Shown here: positions 8,283 to 16,311 of the stretch, piece after piece
How the letters are laid out: every line of letters begins with the position of its first letter
Numbering within the stretch: position 1 is the first letter of the stretch
DNA from: JACCTH01 sp050741915
GTDB taxonomy: Bacteria; Actinomycetota; Acidimicrobiia; Spongiisociales; ZC4RG35
NCBI GenBank assembly: GCA_050741915.1
Contig: JBOGEX010000105.1
Location: forward strand, 1 to 46,173
Reading direction: 5' to 3'
DNA: 46,173 bases
Made by a program: the position numbers and the translations under genes
The notes under the pieces: model-generated
What the model saw: only the letters and a program-made list of their open reading frames with translations
Database searches by the model: none
What the model was told of the DNA's origin: nothing

Positions 8283-9245
8283 ATGGCTCAGAAAAAATCC
8301 ACGTCGGCGGCAAAAAAATCCGCCGCCAAGAAGGCTCCCGTTAAGAAGTCGGTCCCCAAGCGCGCCGCCGTCAAGAAGACGGCTCCGAAGATGGCTCCCG
8401 CCAAGAAGTCTGCGGCCAAGAAGGCTCCGGCTCAGAAGGCTCCGGCCCAGAAGGCTCCGGCCAAGAAGGCTCCGGCCAGGAAGGCTCCGGCCAGGAAGGC
8501 TCCGGCCAGGAAGGCTCCGGCTCAGAAGGCGCCGGCTCAGAAGGTCACCGCTAAGAGAACCCCGGCGAAGAAAGCACCGGCAAAGAAGGCACTCGCTAAG
8601 AAGGCTATCGGCGAGTGGGCTCGCGCCCCGAAGGCGCCGGCTGCGGCCAAGAAGGCTCCACCCGCCGCCAAAGCGAAGACGGCAGAGCGAGTTCCCGAGG
8701 CGCCCAAGCCGCCCGCACCAAAGAAGGCTCCCGCCACCTCCAAATACAGCGTGGGCGACAAGGTGGTCCATCCCCAGCACGGAGCTGCCACGATCCAACG
8801 GCGCGTCAAACAAACTTTCGACGGACAGTCACGCGAGTACTACGTGCTCGACATCTCGACTGAGTCTCTGACGGTGATGATTCCGGTCGACAAGGTCGAC
8901 TCGGTGGTGAGGTCAGTCATCTCCAAGACCGCCTCGAAGAACGTCCTCGCCTCTCTAAAGGGAGAGCCGCAGGAAGCAGGAGCCAACTGGAGCCGGTGGT
9001 ACAAGGTCCTCACCGAGAAGATGTACTCGGGCGACATCTTCCAGGTGGCCGAAGTGGTGCGAGACCTTTCCTACTCACAGCAAACCAAGGGGATCTCGCC
9101 CGCGTTGAAACGGATGCTCTCGAAAGCGCGGATGACCCTTATTTCCGAGCTCTCGTTCTCACTCGAAGTCGACGAAGAAGAAGCAACCAACCGCCTCGAC
9201 CGGGCCTTACCCAAGGTCGATGGCGTTCTCGTTCCGATCGTCTGA
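8283..9245 (+). CDS. CarD-family transcription regulator with a histone-H1-like N-terminal tail
   Basis: A 320-residue protein in two parts. Residues 1 to about 150 are Lys/Ala/Pro-rich, built from many imperfect repeats of an AKKAP/AQKAP/ARKAP unit encoded by 15-bp DNA repeats, like the tails of histone H1 or mycobacterial HupB. From about residue 153 (SKYSVGDKVVHPQHGAATI) it is a complete CarD/CdnL protein: an N-terminal Tudor-like RNA polymerase-interacting domain, then a helical DNA-binding part (WSRWYKVLTEKMYSGDIFQV). CarD normally has about 160 residues and stabilises open promoter complexes, often at rRNA promoters. The added tail should add strong non-specific DNA binding. It lies between disA and ispF, the expected place for carD. 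Confidence 0.92.
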   Translation: MAQKKSTSAAKKSAAKKAPVKKSVPKRAAVKKTAPKMAPAKKSAAKKAPAQKAPAQKAPAKKAPARKAPARKAPARKAPAQKAPAQKVTAKRTPAKKAPAKKALAKKAIGEWARAPKAPAAAKKAPPAAKAKTAERVPEAPKPPAPKKAPATSKYSVGDKVVHPQHGAATIQRRVKQTFDGQSREYYVLDISTESLTVMIPVDKVDSVVRSVISKTASKNVLASLKGEPQEAGANWSRWYKVLTEKMYSGDIFQVAEVVRDLSYSQQTKGISPALKRMLSKARMTLISELSFSLEVDEEEATNRLDRALPKVDGVLVPIV

Positions 9246-9252
9246 AAGGCTC

Positions 9253-9726
9253 ATGAGCGAGTTCCGGGCCGGGATCGGGTTCGATGCTCATCGTTTCGGA
9301 ACCAGCCCTCCGATCAAGTTGGCGGGAATCGTTGTCGACTCCAAGCGTGGCATCGAAGCCACCTCGGATGGGGACGTCGTCGCTCACGCCATCGCCGATG
9401 CCATCCTCGGAGCCTGCGGCCTGGGTGACATGGGCGATCACTTCCCGTCCGACGATCCGCAGTCCCAGGACGCCGACAGCATGGTGATGTTGCGAACAGT
9501 GTTTCGTCTCGCCCGCGCCTGGAGGTGGTGGATCAACAGCGTCGACGTCACGGTCATCGCTGAAGACGTCCGCATCTCCCCTCATCGCGAGGCGATGACG
9601 AAGGCAGTCTCGACATTGCTCGAGTGCGAAGCGGTGTCGATCAAGGCCACCACGACGGATCAGATGGGGGCGATCGGACGCGGTGAAGGCCTGGCCGCCC
9701 TGGCGGTGGTCACCATTACGATTTGA
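9253..9726 (+). CDS. ispF: 2-C-methyl-D-erythritol 2,4-cyclodiphosphate synthase
   Basis: About 157 residues, the normal IspF length. It catalyses the fifth step of the non-mevalonate isoprenoid pathway, forming the cyclodiphosphate with release of CMP. The metal ligands are in GIGFDAHRF (Asp and His) and SDGDVVAHAIADAILGA; the CDP-binding end is TTTDQMGAIGRGEGLAAL. ATG 9253 is chosen because the protein then begins directly with the family's first strand; the frame is open 33 bp further up into carD. The gene starts 7 bp after the carD stop. In mycobacteria ispD lies between carD and ispF; here ispD is missing from the cluster and must be elsewhere. Confidence 0.94.
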   Translation: MSEFRAGIGFDAHRFGTSPPIKLAGIVVDSKRGIEATSDGDVVAHAIADAILGACGLGDMGDHFPSDDPQSQDADSMVMLRTVFRLARAWRWWINSVDVTVIAEDVRISPHREAMTKAVSTLLECEAVSIKATTTDQMGAIGRGEGLAALAVVTITI

Positions 9727-9729
9727 CCC

Positions 9730-11124
9730 TTGCAGGTCCATTCCACTCTTCACCGGGGGCTGGTTGAGCTCGAACCCGCCTCGCCAGGTGAGGTCGGGAT
9801 CTACGTTTGCGGAGCGACGGTTCAGTCCGAACCCCACGTCGGGCATGGTCGCTATGCCGTTGTCTTCGACGTGATTCGTCGATACCTGACCTGGCGCGGC
9901 AACCAGGTGCGCTATGTCCGCAACATCACCGACATCGACGACAAGATCATCGCCGCGGCCGCGGCCGCAGGCGAGTCGGTTACCGAGAGAGCGAAGAGAA
10001 TTACCTCGCTATTCGACGAGGTCTACGAGGCGTTGGGAGTCCTTCCCCCCGACATTGAGCCCAAGGCGACCGACCACGTTGCGGACATGCTCGTCCTGAT
10101 CGAGACCCTGATCGATCGAGGACTTGCCTATCCGGCCGCCAACGGCGATGTCTACTTCGCCGTGCGGGCATTCCCAAGCTACGGCAAGCTCTCCGGTCGC
10201 AGGCTCGAGGAGTTGCGGGCGGGAGCGCGGATCGAGGTGTCCGAGATGAAAAACGATCCGCTCGATTTCGCCCTGTGGAAGGCTGCCAAACCGGGAGAAC
10301 CTTCCTGGGATTCACCATGGGGAGCCGGTCGTCCCGGGTGGCACATCGAGTGTTCGGCGATGGCGGCTCGCTACCTCGGCTCGGACTTCGCCATCCACGG
10401 GGGAGGAAACGACCTCATCTTCCCGCACCACGAGAACGAAATTGCCCAGTCAGAGGGGGCCATTGGGCAGACTTTCGCCCGTTATTGGTTGCACAACGGG
10501 ATGCTCAATCTCTCTGGTGAGAAGATGTCGAAGTCGACCGGACGGTTGATCGAACTCACCGAGGCGATAAAGAGATTCGGCGGCCCGAGCTTGCGTTTCT
10601 TCTATCTCCGGGCCCACTACCGCTCGCCGTTGGAGTTCTCCGAGGAATTGCTCGAAGGGTCGGCTTCGAGTTACGAGCGGCTGCAGCGATTCCGGGCGAG
10701 ATCGCAGACGGCTGCCGAAACCGAGCCGGACTCGGCCTTGATGGACCAATTTGTGACAGCCATGGATGACGATTTCGGGATCCCGCAGGCATTGGCCATG
10801 ATCTTCGAAGCGGTCGGCGAGGCGAATCGCGCCCTCGACGCCGGCCAGCCCAGGCCCGAGTACGAAGCCGCGATCCGCGAGATGTTGACCGTGCTCGGAT
10901 TTGCCGAACCTGGGGGCGATCGGGGGGACGTCACCGCGTTGGCCGCCGAACTCGGGTTGGCCACGGGAGGGCTGGACGAAACCATGACCTCAATCCTTGC
11001 CGCCCGGGCCGAGGCCCGCACCAACCGAGACTTCGCCCGCTCCGATCTCATCAGGGATCGATTGGAAGCGGCCGGGATTGTGGTCGAGGACACGGCCGAT
11101 GGCGCTCGCTGGTTTCGGCGATAG
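9730..11124 (+). CDS. cysS: Cysteinyl-tRNA synthetase
   Basis: A 464-residue class I synthetase that charges tRNA-Cys. Visible are YVCGATVQSEPHVGHGR (HIGH-type motif), the zinc-site region GRPGWHIECSAMA, NDLIFPHHENEIAQSE and KMSKS in GEKMSKSTG, followed by the C-terminal helical domain. The start must be TTG at 9730: the ispF stop lies in the same frame just 6 nt upstream and no other good start follows before the conserved core. No ribosome site is seen, so translation is probably coupled to ispF. The next gene, rlmB, overlaps its end by 26 bp. The order ispF-cysS-rlmB is the one found in mycobacteria. Confidence 0.95.
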   Translation: MQVHSTLHRGLVELEPASPGEVGIYVCGATVQSEPHVGHGRYAVVFDVIRRYLTWRGNQVRYVRNITDIDDKIIAAAAAAGESVTERAKRITSLFDEVYEALGVLPPDIEPKATDHVADMLVLIETLIDRGLAYPAANGDVYFAVRAFPSYGKLSGRRLEELRAGARIEVSEMKNDPLDFALWKAAKPGEPSWDSPWGAGRPGWHIECSAMAARYLGSDFAIHGGGNDLIFPHHENEIAQSEGAIGQTFARYWLHNGMLNLSGEKMSKSTGRLIELTEAIKRFGGPSLRFFYLRAHYRSPLEFSEELLEGSASSYERLQRFRARSQTAAETEPDSALMDQFVTAMDDDFGIPQALAMIFEAVGEANRALDAGQPRPEYEAAIREMLTVLGFAEPGGDRGDVTALAAELGLATGGLDETMTSILAARAEARTNRDFARSDLIRDRLEAAGIVVEDTADGARWFRR

Positions 11125-11833
11125 GGTCGAAGGGTTCCACGCAGTAGCAGCCGCCGCCGCGGCTGGCCGGGTCGAACAACTATGGGTCGATCGGGGGCGA
11201 TTGCGACGCATCGAATACCAGACCGTGGTCGACAACGTGCTGGCGGATGGTGGCAAGGTGTCGGAAATCGACGACGTGATCTCGTTGGCCGAGACAACCG
11301 CACCGCAGGGATTGGTGGCCAGGTGCTCTCCGCGGAAGGAAGTCACGCTGAACGAGCTGGCGAGTGGGGACGAGCCGGCGGCAGTGATGGTTCTGGATCA
11401 TGTCGTCGACCCTCACAACATCGGCGCCATCGCTCGCTCGGTCGCGGCCGCCGGACTTTCAGGCTTGGTGCTGGCCAGCCGAAGGGCGGCGCCGCTGTCA
11501 GCTGCTGCCTTCAAGTCCGCCGCGGGCTCGCTCGAAACAGTCGCGATCAGCCGCGTCAACTCGATCCCCGAGGCCATCAGCCGTCTCCGACGCCTGGGGC
11601 TGTGGTCCGTCGGGCTCGACCAGGGCGCCGACCAGTTGTTATGGAGATTGCCACTCCTCACCGAAGCCGTGGCGTTGGTGGTCGGCGACGAAGGAAGTGG
11701 TTTGAGCCAACTCGTGTCCGATCGCATCGAGGTGCGCGTGCGCATCCCGATTTCCGCTGCCGTCGAGAGCCTCAATGCTTCCGTCGCCGCCGCTCTGGCG
11801 GCGTTCGAGGTTTCCCGAGTTCGAAACAACTGA
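11099..11833 (+). CDS. rlmB: 23S rRNA (guanosine-2'-O-)methyltransferase, TrmH/SpoU family
   Basis: A 244-residue SPOUT methyltransferase with the N-terminal substrate-binding domain (DRVEGFHAVAAAAAAGRVEQ) and the knotted C-terminal domain. The three family motifs are present: VVDPHNIGAIARSVAAAG, VGDEGSGLS and ESLNASVAAALAAFE. It methylates a ribose 2'-O in rRNA using S-adenosylmethionine; RlmB is the likeliest member given its place next to cysS, although a tRNA-directed paralogue cannot be ruled out. ATG 11099 overlaps the cysS end by 26 bp; the frame stays open further up, but that part overlaps cysS and has no family likeness. A tRNA-Thr gene converges on its stop codon. Confidence 0.9.
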   Translation: MALAGFGDRVEGFHAVAAAAAAGRVEQLWVDRGRLRRIEYQTVVDNVLADGGKVSEIDDVISLAETTAPQGLVARCSPRKEVTLNELASGDEPAAVMVLDHVVDPHNIGAIARSVAAAGLSGLVLASRRAAPLSAAAFKSAAGSLETVAISRVNSIPEAISRLRRLGLWSVGLDQGADQLLWRLPLLTEAVALVVGDEGSGLSQLVSDRIEVRVRIPISAAVESLNASVAAALAAFEVSRVRNN

Positions 11834-11835
11834 GG

Positions 11836-11908
11836 AGCTGGCGGAGGGAATCGAACCCACGCGCTCCCGCTTACAAGGCGGGTGCTCTGCCAACTGAGCT
11901 ACGCCAGC
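11836..11908 (-). tRNA. tRNA-Thr (anticodon TGT)
   Basis: Read on the minus strand it folds as a standard cloverleaf: acceptor GCTGGCG paired with CGCCAGC, D-arm TAGCTCAGTTGGCAGAGC, anticodon stem CCCGC/GCGGG with loop CTTGTAA, and T-arm GGGTTCGATTCCC. Anticodon TGT reads ACA and other Thr codons. The discriminator base is T and no CCA end is encoded. It lies 2 bp after the rlmB stop codon, in the opposite direction. Confidence 0.93.
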
Positions 11909-12027
11909 GCAGGTTGAACTTTATTGGCTACTCGCGCTCCCCAGGCCGAATTCAAATGCCCGTTGTAATGGTGTTGGCTCGATAGCCTTTTTGTCGATGT
12001 TCGATCGTCACTCGCTGTCGAATTGAC

Positions 12028-12573
12028 ATGTCGGGAAGGCATGCAGCTCCTGTCGGACGAAACTTCTACCGAGATCTGGCAACGATGGTGGGAGGCATCA
12101 TCGTCGTGGCCATTGTTGTCTACGGCTTGCTCTGGTTTTTTGCCGGCCGCGACAACACCGCGCCCCCGACGACGCAGGCCGCGCAGACGATAACGTCGAC
12201 AACAGACCCGGTGACGACCATACGAGACGTCGGTACTACCGCAACACCGCTGACGACGACTGAGGCCACCACGACCACCCTCGCTTTGCGAATTCCATCC
12301 GAAGTACGGGTGCTGGTGCTCAACGCCGTGGGGGTAGCCGGCCTGGCGGCCGAAGTGACCGAGGACCTACAGGGCTTCGGATACCAGGTCCTCACCCCCT
12401 CCAACTACCAACCGGCTCTCGAGCAATCACGTGTTTGGTACGGACCGGCTTTCGAGGCCGAGGCTTTCGAGCTGGCCGGAGTGGCTTTCCCCGATGCACT
12501 GGTCGAACTCAACAACGAGTTGACCGCCGATGCCGACATCGTGGTGATATTGGGCGCCTCGTACGAGCGCTGA
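12028..12573 (+). CDS. Membrane-anchored LytR C-terminal-domain protein
   Basis: A 181-residue protein with a short cytoplasmic N-terminus, one membrane segment at about residues 16-36 (GGIIVVAIVVYGLLWFF), a Thr-rich linker, and an outer domain of about 90 residues (VRVLVLNAVGVAGLAAEVTE ... ADIVVILG). The outer domain matches the LytR_C fold found at the end of LytR-CpsA-Psr cell-wall ligases and as a stand-alone protein in actinobacteria. The catalytic LCP domain is absent, so the likely role is cell-wall binding or regulation. ATG 12028 is used; no clear ribosome site is seen. The next gene starts 26 bp downstream. Confidence 0.8.
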   Translation: MSGRHAAPVGRNFYRDLATMVGGIIVVAIVVYGLLWFFAGRDNTAPPTTQAAQTITSTTDPVTTIRDVGTTATPLTTTEATTTTLALRIPSEVRVLVLNAVGVAGLAAEVTEDLQGFGYQVLTPSNYQPALEQSRVWYGPAFEAEAFELAGVAFPDALVELNNELTADADIVVILGASYER

Positions 12574-12599
12574 GTGTCGGAGACATTCCCGCTGGGGAA

Positions 12600-13472
12600 A
12601 TGACCGGCAGTTGGGAGCGGCCGGTGAGCGCCTGGCCGCTCGGAGCCTGGATCATGGCTGCGATGTTGATCGCGGTGGTCGGCGTAGGCGTGTCGACGTC
12701 GGTCATATCGCCGGGGTTGGTGCTCGATGCCATCTCACTCTGGCCGGGACTGGCCCCCGTACTTGTCGGCCTGATCCTGGTGGCGCTCCGCCGCGCCTGG
12801 CGCCGGCGAGCCGGGGCGATTCCACCCTTGCTGATCATCACCTGGCTGATTCTTGTGAGTGCCGTTCATCTCTCCGCCTGGGTGGCGCTCCCTACGTCAT
12901 CCGGCGAACTCATCGGACCCACCGTGGAGGGCTCTTCCCCGGTCGAATTGGCGACGGTGATGATTGCGCCCCTGGGAAGGCTCGTCGTCGAAACCAGCAC
13001 ATCTCAAGCTCTTTATCAGGTTCGCTTTCTTCGGTTGGGGGGTCCCGTCGGGGTGCCGTCGGCGGAAGAGGTCTCGGGGGGAACCGGCCTCAATGTTTCG
13101 GTTGTCGACCAAGGAACCACCCGCTGGTTTCGATACGCCGGTTGGCGGCTCTTGCTGGTGCCGGAGACGACCTGGAATCTCAACCTGGGCGGAAACGTCA
13201 GCGGCGACCTCAGCGCCTTGACCTTGGGCTCGTTGACACTCAACGGGTCAGGCACGCTGACTCTGAACACTGCAGCCCGCTCGACACCGGTGGCTGTCCT
13301 CGGGTCATATGAGATCAGCCTTCCCGTTGGAGCCACGGCACGCGTGACCGGGCAGGCGCAAGTGCCTGAGGGCTGGCTCGAGACCGAGGACGGGTATGCC
13401 TCCGGCGGTCCGGGCGAGGGTTGGATCATCAGTGTCGCCGAGGGTGGCTCCCTGGTCGTCAACCAGCCCTAA
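12600..13472 (+). CDS. Membrane protein with a LiaF-like beta-rich outer domain
   Basis: About 290 residues from ATG 12600. Three hydrophobic segments occupy the first 100 residues (including IMAAMLIAVVGVGVS and PPLLIITWLILVSAVHLSAW). A soluble C-terminal part of about 190 residues follows. Its end has regularly spaced short strands (LNLGGNVSGDLSALTLGSLT, LNGSGTLTLN) that suggest a right-handed beta-helix, as in the C-terminal domain of LiaF and related envelope-stress sensors. The frame extends upstream to 12435, but that part only shadows the preceding gene. No catalytic motif is visible. Function is unknown; an envelope role is inferred from topology and from the LytR_C neighbour. Confidence 0.68.
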   Translation: MTGSWERPVSAWPLGAWIMAAMLIAVVGVGVSTSVISPGLVLDAISLWPGLAPVLVGLILVALRRAWRRRAGAIPPLLIITWLILVSAVHLSAWVALPTSSGELIGPTVEGSSPVELATVMIAPLGRLVVETSTSQALYQVRFLRLGGPVGVPSAEEVSGGTGLNVSVVDQGTTRWFRYAGWRLLLVPETTWNLNLGGNVSGDLSALTLGSLTLNGSGTLTLNTAARSTPVAVLGSYEISLPVGATARVTGQAQVPEGWLETEDGYASGGPGEGWIISVAEGGSLVVNQP

Positions 13473-13473
13473 G

Positions 13474-13479
13474 TAAACT
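13474..13479 (+). promoter_or_regulatory. Possible -10 box before the AI-2E family gene
   Basis: TAAACT lies 9 nt before ATG 13489, overlapping the region just after the previous stop codon. No ribosome site is seen, so a near-leaderless start is possible. Confidence 0.3.
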
Positions 13480-13488
13480 TCGCCGCAG

Positions 13489-14706
13489 ATGATCGAGGAG
13501 ACCACGCGCGAGCGGATCCAACGCTTCGCTCTCCTCGTCTGGAGCGTTATCGGGATTCTGGCCCTGGTTTGGCTTTTGCTCCGAATCGCCGAGAGCGTTC
13601 GCATCATTTGGTTGCCGCTGGCGTTTGCCGCCGGCTTGGTGCTCCTACTGAATCCTCTCGTCAACTATTTCGAGTCGCGTCGGATCCCCCGGGTGGTTGG
13701 AGCATTTCTGGCCTTCGCATTCCTTGTGGCCGTGATCGTTGCCGGTTTCTCTCTGCTCGTACCAGCCATCCGGAATCAGGCCGAGGCCTTCGCCTCGTCG
13801 CTACCGGGAACCTACGACGTCATCCTGACCTGGATAGAGGATGTCGGCGAGAGGTTCAACATCGATCTCGGTCTCACCCAGGGGGCGATCGAAGATTGGC
13901 TGGCCGATCCTGCCAACCAGGAAACTATCCAGCAGGTCGTGGGCAACTTCGGATCGCTCGGAGGGCGCTTGGTGAGGGGAGTCGCCGAAGGGCTAGCAGT
14001 AATCGTGCTGGCGCCGCTGCTCGCTCTCTACATTCTCATCGATCTTCGCCGGACCAAAGCGCTGGCTGTCGAGCTAACTCCGCCACGGCATCGGGAGGAG
14101 GCCATCTATATCGCCAGCGCGGTCACTACTGCTCTGGGCTCCTTCGTCCGGGGTCAGCTCCTGGTGGCGTTCATCGTCGGGCTGGCTTCATCGGTCGGCC
14201 TCTGGCTCCTCGGCATCCCCTTCTGGTTGATCATTGGCATCTTGGCCGGGATCCTCAATTTGATTCCCTTCGCCGGGCCCGTCGTTGGAGGCGCCCTGGC
14301 CGCGATCGTCGCCCTTCTTGACGGTTCACTGGGCAAGGCCCTCCTGGCGATCCTTGTGTTCACGCTGATCCAACAAGTCGACAACCATGTCATTACCCCA
14401 CTGGTACAACGAGCCCGGGTGCAGCTCTCGCCGATGGTGATCGTTCTGGCGTTGATCGTCGGCGGCTCCCTCGCCGGCCTCCTGGGCGTGCTGGTGGCGG
14501 TCCCCTTGACGGCGGCGTTTCGAATCGTCGTCGGCCATCTCTGGCGGACGCGGATGCTTGGTCAGAGCTGGGAGGAGGCATCGCAGCGGATGATCGAATT
14601 GACCCCTCCGCCCGACCGCATCGTTGGCCTCCGCCGTCGCAATGTTGCCGGTCAGCAAAGGCTTTTCGACACTGCCGAGCGCCCGGCCGTTCCGGCCGAC
14701 AAATAA
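13489..14706 (+). CDS. AI-2E/PerM family membrane transporter
   Basis: A 405-residue protein of the AI-2E exporter superfamily (PF01594 type; PerM, YtvI, YdiK, TqsA). Pattern: a pair of N-terminal membrane segments, a large soluble loop from about residue 90 to 160, then a cluster of membrane segments with the family motif region GILNLIPFAGPVVGG and the closing VGGSLAGLLGVLVAVPLTAA. Members export small molecules or sodium; the substrate here is not predictable. ATG 13489 starts 16 bp after the preceding stop. It converges with livF, and a 50-bp palindrome separates the two. Confidence 0.88.
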   Translation: MIEETTRERIQRFALLVWSVIGILALVWLLLRIAESVRIIWLPLAFAAGLVLLLNPLVNYFESRRIPRVVGAFLAFAFLVAVIVAGFSLLVPAIRNQAEAFASSLPGTYDVILTWIEDVGERFNIDLGLTQGAIEDWLADPANQETIQQVVGNFGSLGGRLVRGVAEGLAVIVLAPLLALYILIDLRRTKALAVELTPPRHREEAIYIASAVTTALGSFVRGQLLVAFIVGLASSVGLWLLGIPFWLIIGILAGILNLIPFAGPVVGGALAAIVALLDGSLGKALLAILVFTLIQQVDNHVITPLVQRARVQLSPMVIVLALIVGGSLAGLLGVLVAVPLTAAFRIVVGHLWRTRMLGQSWEEASQRMIELTPPPDRIVGLRRRNVAGQQRLFDTAERPAVPADK

Positions 14707-14713
14707 CCCCCCC

Positions 14714-14763
14714 CTTCTTGCGTAAATCTCGCCACATATATGTGGCGTGATTTACGCAAGAAG
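14714..14763. repeat. 50-bp near-perfect palindrome between convergent genes (family D)
   Basis: The left arm CTTCTTGCGTAAATC continues as TCGCCACATA; the right arm TATGTGGCG continues as TGATTTACGCAAGAAG. The two 25-bp halves are complementary except for one pair, centred between 14738 and 14739. It sits between the stops of the AI-2E gene (plus) and livF (minus), so it can act as a bidirectional terminator; C-rich and G-rich flanks extend the possible stem. Confidence 0.8.
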
Positions 14764-14779
14764 CGATGGGGCGAAGGGG

Positions 14780-15505
14780 TTAGCCCTCGAGTTCGCCCAG
14801 GTAGGCCTTGGAGAGTTCGGGGTTGGCCAGCAAGGCTTCGGCGGTGTCGTTCATGACGATGCGACCGGTCTGGATTACGTAACCCCGGTCGGCGATGCCG
14901 AGGGCGACGTTGGCGTTTTGTTCGACCACCAGGATGGTGAGGCCCAGCTTCGAGATCTCGTCGATAGTTTCGAAAACCTGCTCCACCAGGATCGGGGCGA
15001 GGCCCATCGACGGCTCGTCCATCAACAGCACCGAAGGCTTGGCCATCAGCGCCCGTCCAATGGCGAGCATCTGCTGTTCGCCTCCGGAAAGAGTTCCGGC
15101 CTTCTGCGCCACCCGCTCTTTGAGTCGGGGAAACATCTCAAAGACCCGGTCTGTGTCGCCGTTGATGCCTTCGCGGTCATCCCGAAGCTGGGCTCCGATC
15201 TCGAGGTTCTCGCGCACCGTCATCTTCGAGAACAGCCGGCGGTTCTCCGGCACCATGGTCATCCCCTTGGCGACGATTTCCGTCGTTGGCAAGCCGTCGA
15301 TGCGCTCTCCCCGCAGCGTCACGCTCCCTTTGCGAGTCGGCACCATTCCGAGAATCGTCCGCAGGGTGGTCGATTTTCCGGCGGCGTTCGATCCGAGGAG
15401 GCAGACGGTCTCGCCTTCGTTGACAGTGATGCTGATCCCGTGGAGAACCTCCGAGGCTCCGTAGCCCGAAACAACGTCCTCCATCTCCAGGGCTGGAGCG
15501 CTCAA
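14780..15505 (-). CDS. livF: Branched-chain amino-acid-type ABC transporter ATP-binding protein LivF
   Basis: 241 residues, normal LivF length. Walker A is GSNAAGKST, the signature LSGGEQQMLAIGRAL and Walker B VLLMDEPSMGLAP; FETIDEISKLGLTILVVEQN carries the switch region. It pairs with LivG to drive the LivHM permeases. Its start overlaps the livG stop by 4 bp. It is the last gene of the minus-strand operon livJ-livH-livM-livG-livF. The family also carries amides, urea and aromatic acids, so branched-chain amino acids are the default guess rather than a proven substrate. Confidence 0.92.
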   Translation of the reverse strand: MSAPALEMEDVVSGYGASEVLHGISITVNEGETVCLLGSNAAGKSTTLRTILGMVPTRKGSVTLRGERIDGLPTTEIVAKGMTMVPENRRLFSKMTVRENLEIGAQLRDDREGINGDTDRVFEMFPRLKERVAQKAGTLSGGEQQMLAIGRALMAKPSVLLMDEPSMGLAPILVEQVFETIDEISKLGLTILVVEQNANVALGIADRGYVIQTGRIVMNDTAEALLANPELSKAYLGELEG

Positions 15506-16311
15506 ATCGAGACCTCGCCGTCCATCTCGCGCCTGGCATCCTCGCCCGCCTTGCCGAGATAGGCCTCGATGACTTGCTGGTTGCTCGCCACCTCGTTGTA
15601 GGTGCCCTCGGCGATCTTGATGCCGTGATCGAGGGCCATGACCCGATCGGAGACACTCTTGATCACCGGCATGTCGTGCTCGATGAGAACTATGGAGTAG
15701 CCCCGCTCGTCGCGCAATCGTCCGATTTGACTGATGAGCTGGTCCTTCTCGGCCGGGTTCATCCCCGCCGCGGGTTCGTCTAGCAAGAGCAACTTCGGTT
15801 CCGTGGCCATCGCCCGGGCGATCTCCAGCCGTCGCCGATCGGCGTAGGCCATGCTCGAGGCGAGTTGATGCTGGCGGGGGAGCAGCCTGTTTCCGAAGAA
15901 GGCCAAAGCGTCTCTGGCCTTGGTGGTGATGACCTCCTCCTCATCGAGGGTTGCCTTTCCCCGAATCAGGGCTCCGGTCAAACCGGCCCGGGTGCGGGTG
16001 TGCTGGCCCACCATCGCGTTCTCCAGCACGGTCATGGCATTGAAGAGCCGGACCGATTGAAAGGTACGGGCCATCCCCAGCCTGGTGAGAGCGTTGGGCT
16101 TGAGGCCGGCGATGTTGGCGCCGTCGAAGACCATCGTCCCCTCGTCGGGCGAATAGAAGCCGGTGACAATGTTGAAGAGAGTGGTCTTGCCGGCCCCGTT
16201 AGGACCGATCACGCCAACGATCTCCCCGAGGTCGGCGTGGAAGTCGACATCCTTGACCGCCTGCACCCCGCCGAACCTTATCGAAACCCCTTTCAGCTCG
16301 AGCAGGCTCAT
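15502..16311 (-). CDS. livG: Branched-chain amino-acid-type ABC transporter ATP-binding protein LivG
   Basis: 269 residues. Walker A is GPNGAGKTT, the Q-loop region ARTFQSVRLFNAMTVLEN is typical of LivG, and Walker B is LLLLDEPAAGMN. The signature segment reads MAYADRRRLEIARAMA, where most LivG proteins have LPYGxQRRLEIARAL, a modest divergence. The C-terminal EAYLGKAGED is the usual LivG end. Overlaps of 4 bp with both livM and livF show tight translational coupling. Confidence 0.92.
   Translation of the reverse strand: MSLLELKGVSIRFGGVQAVKDVDFHADLGEIVGVIGPNGAGKTTLFNIVTGFYSPDEGTMVFDGANIAGLKPNALTRLGMARTFQSVRLFNAMTVLENAMVGQHTRTRAGLTGALIRGKATLDEEEVITTKARDALAFFGNRLLPRQHQLASSMAYADRRRLEIARAMATEPKLLLLDEPAAGMNPAEKDQLISQIGRLRDERGYSIVLIEHDMPVIKSVSDRVMALDHGIKIAEGTYNEVASNQQVIEAYLGKAGEDARREMDGEVSI

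Noticed and set aside
8398..8600. Repeats in the carD tail as a separate repeat element
   Set aside because: They are in frame 15-bp units coding for the Lys/Ala/Pro tail and are explained by the protein.
14747..15562. 271-residue plus-strand frame opposite livF/livG
   Set aside because: It is a shadow of two intact ATPase genes with all motifs on the other strand.
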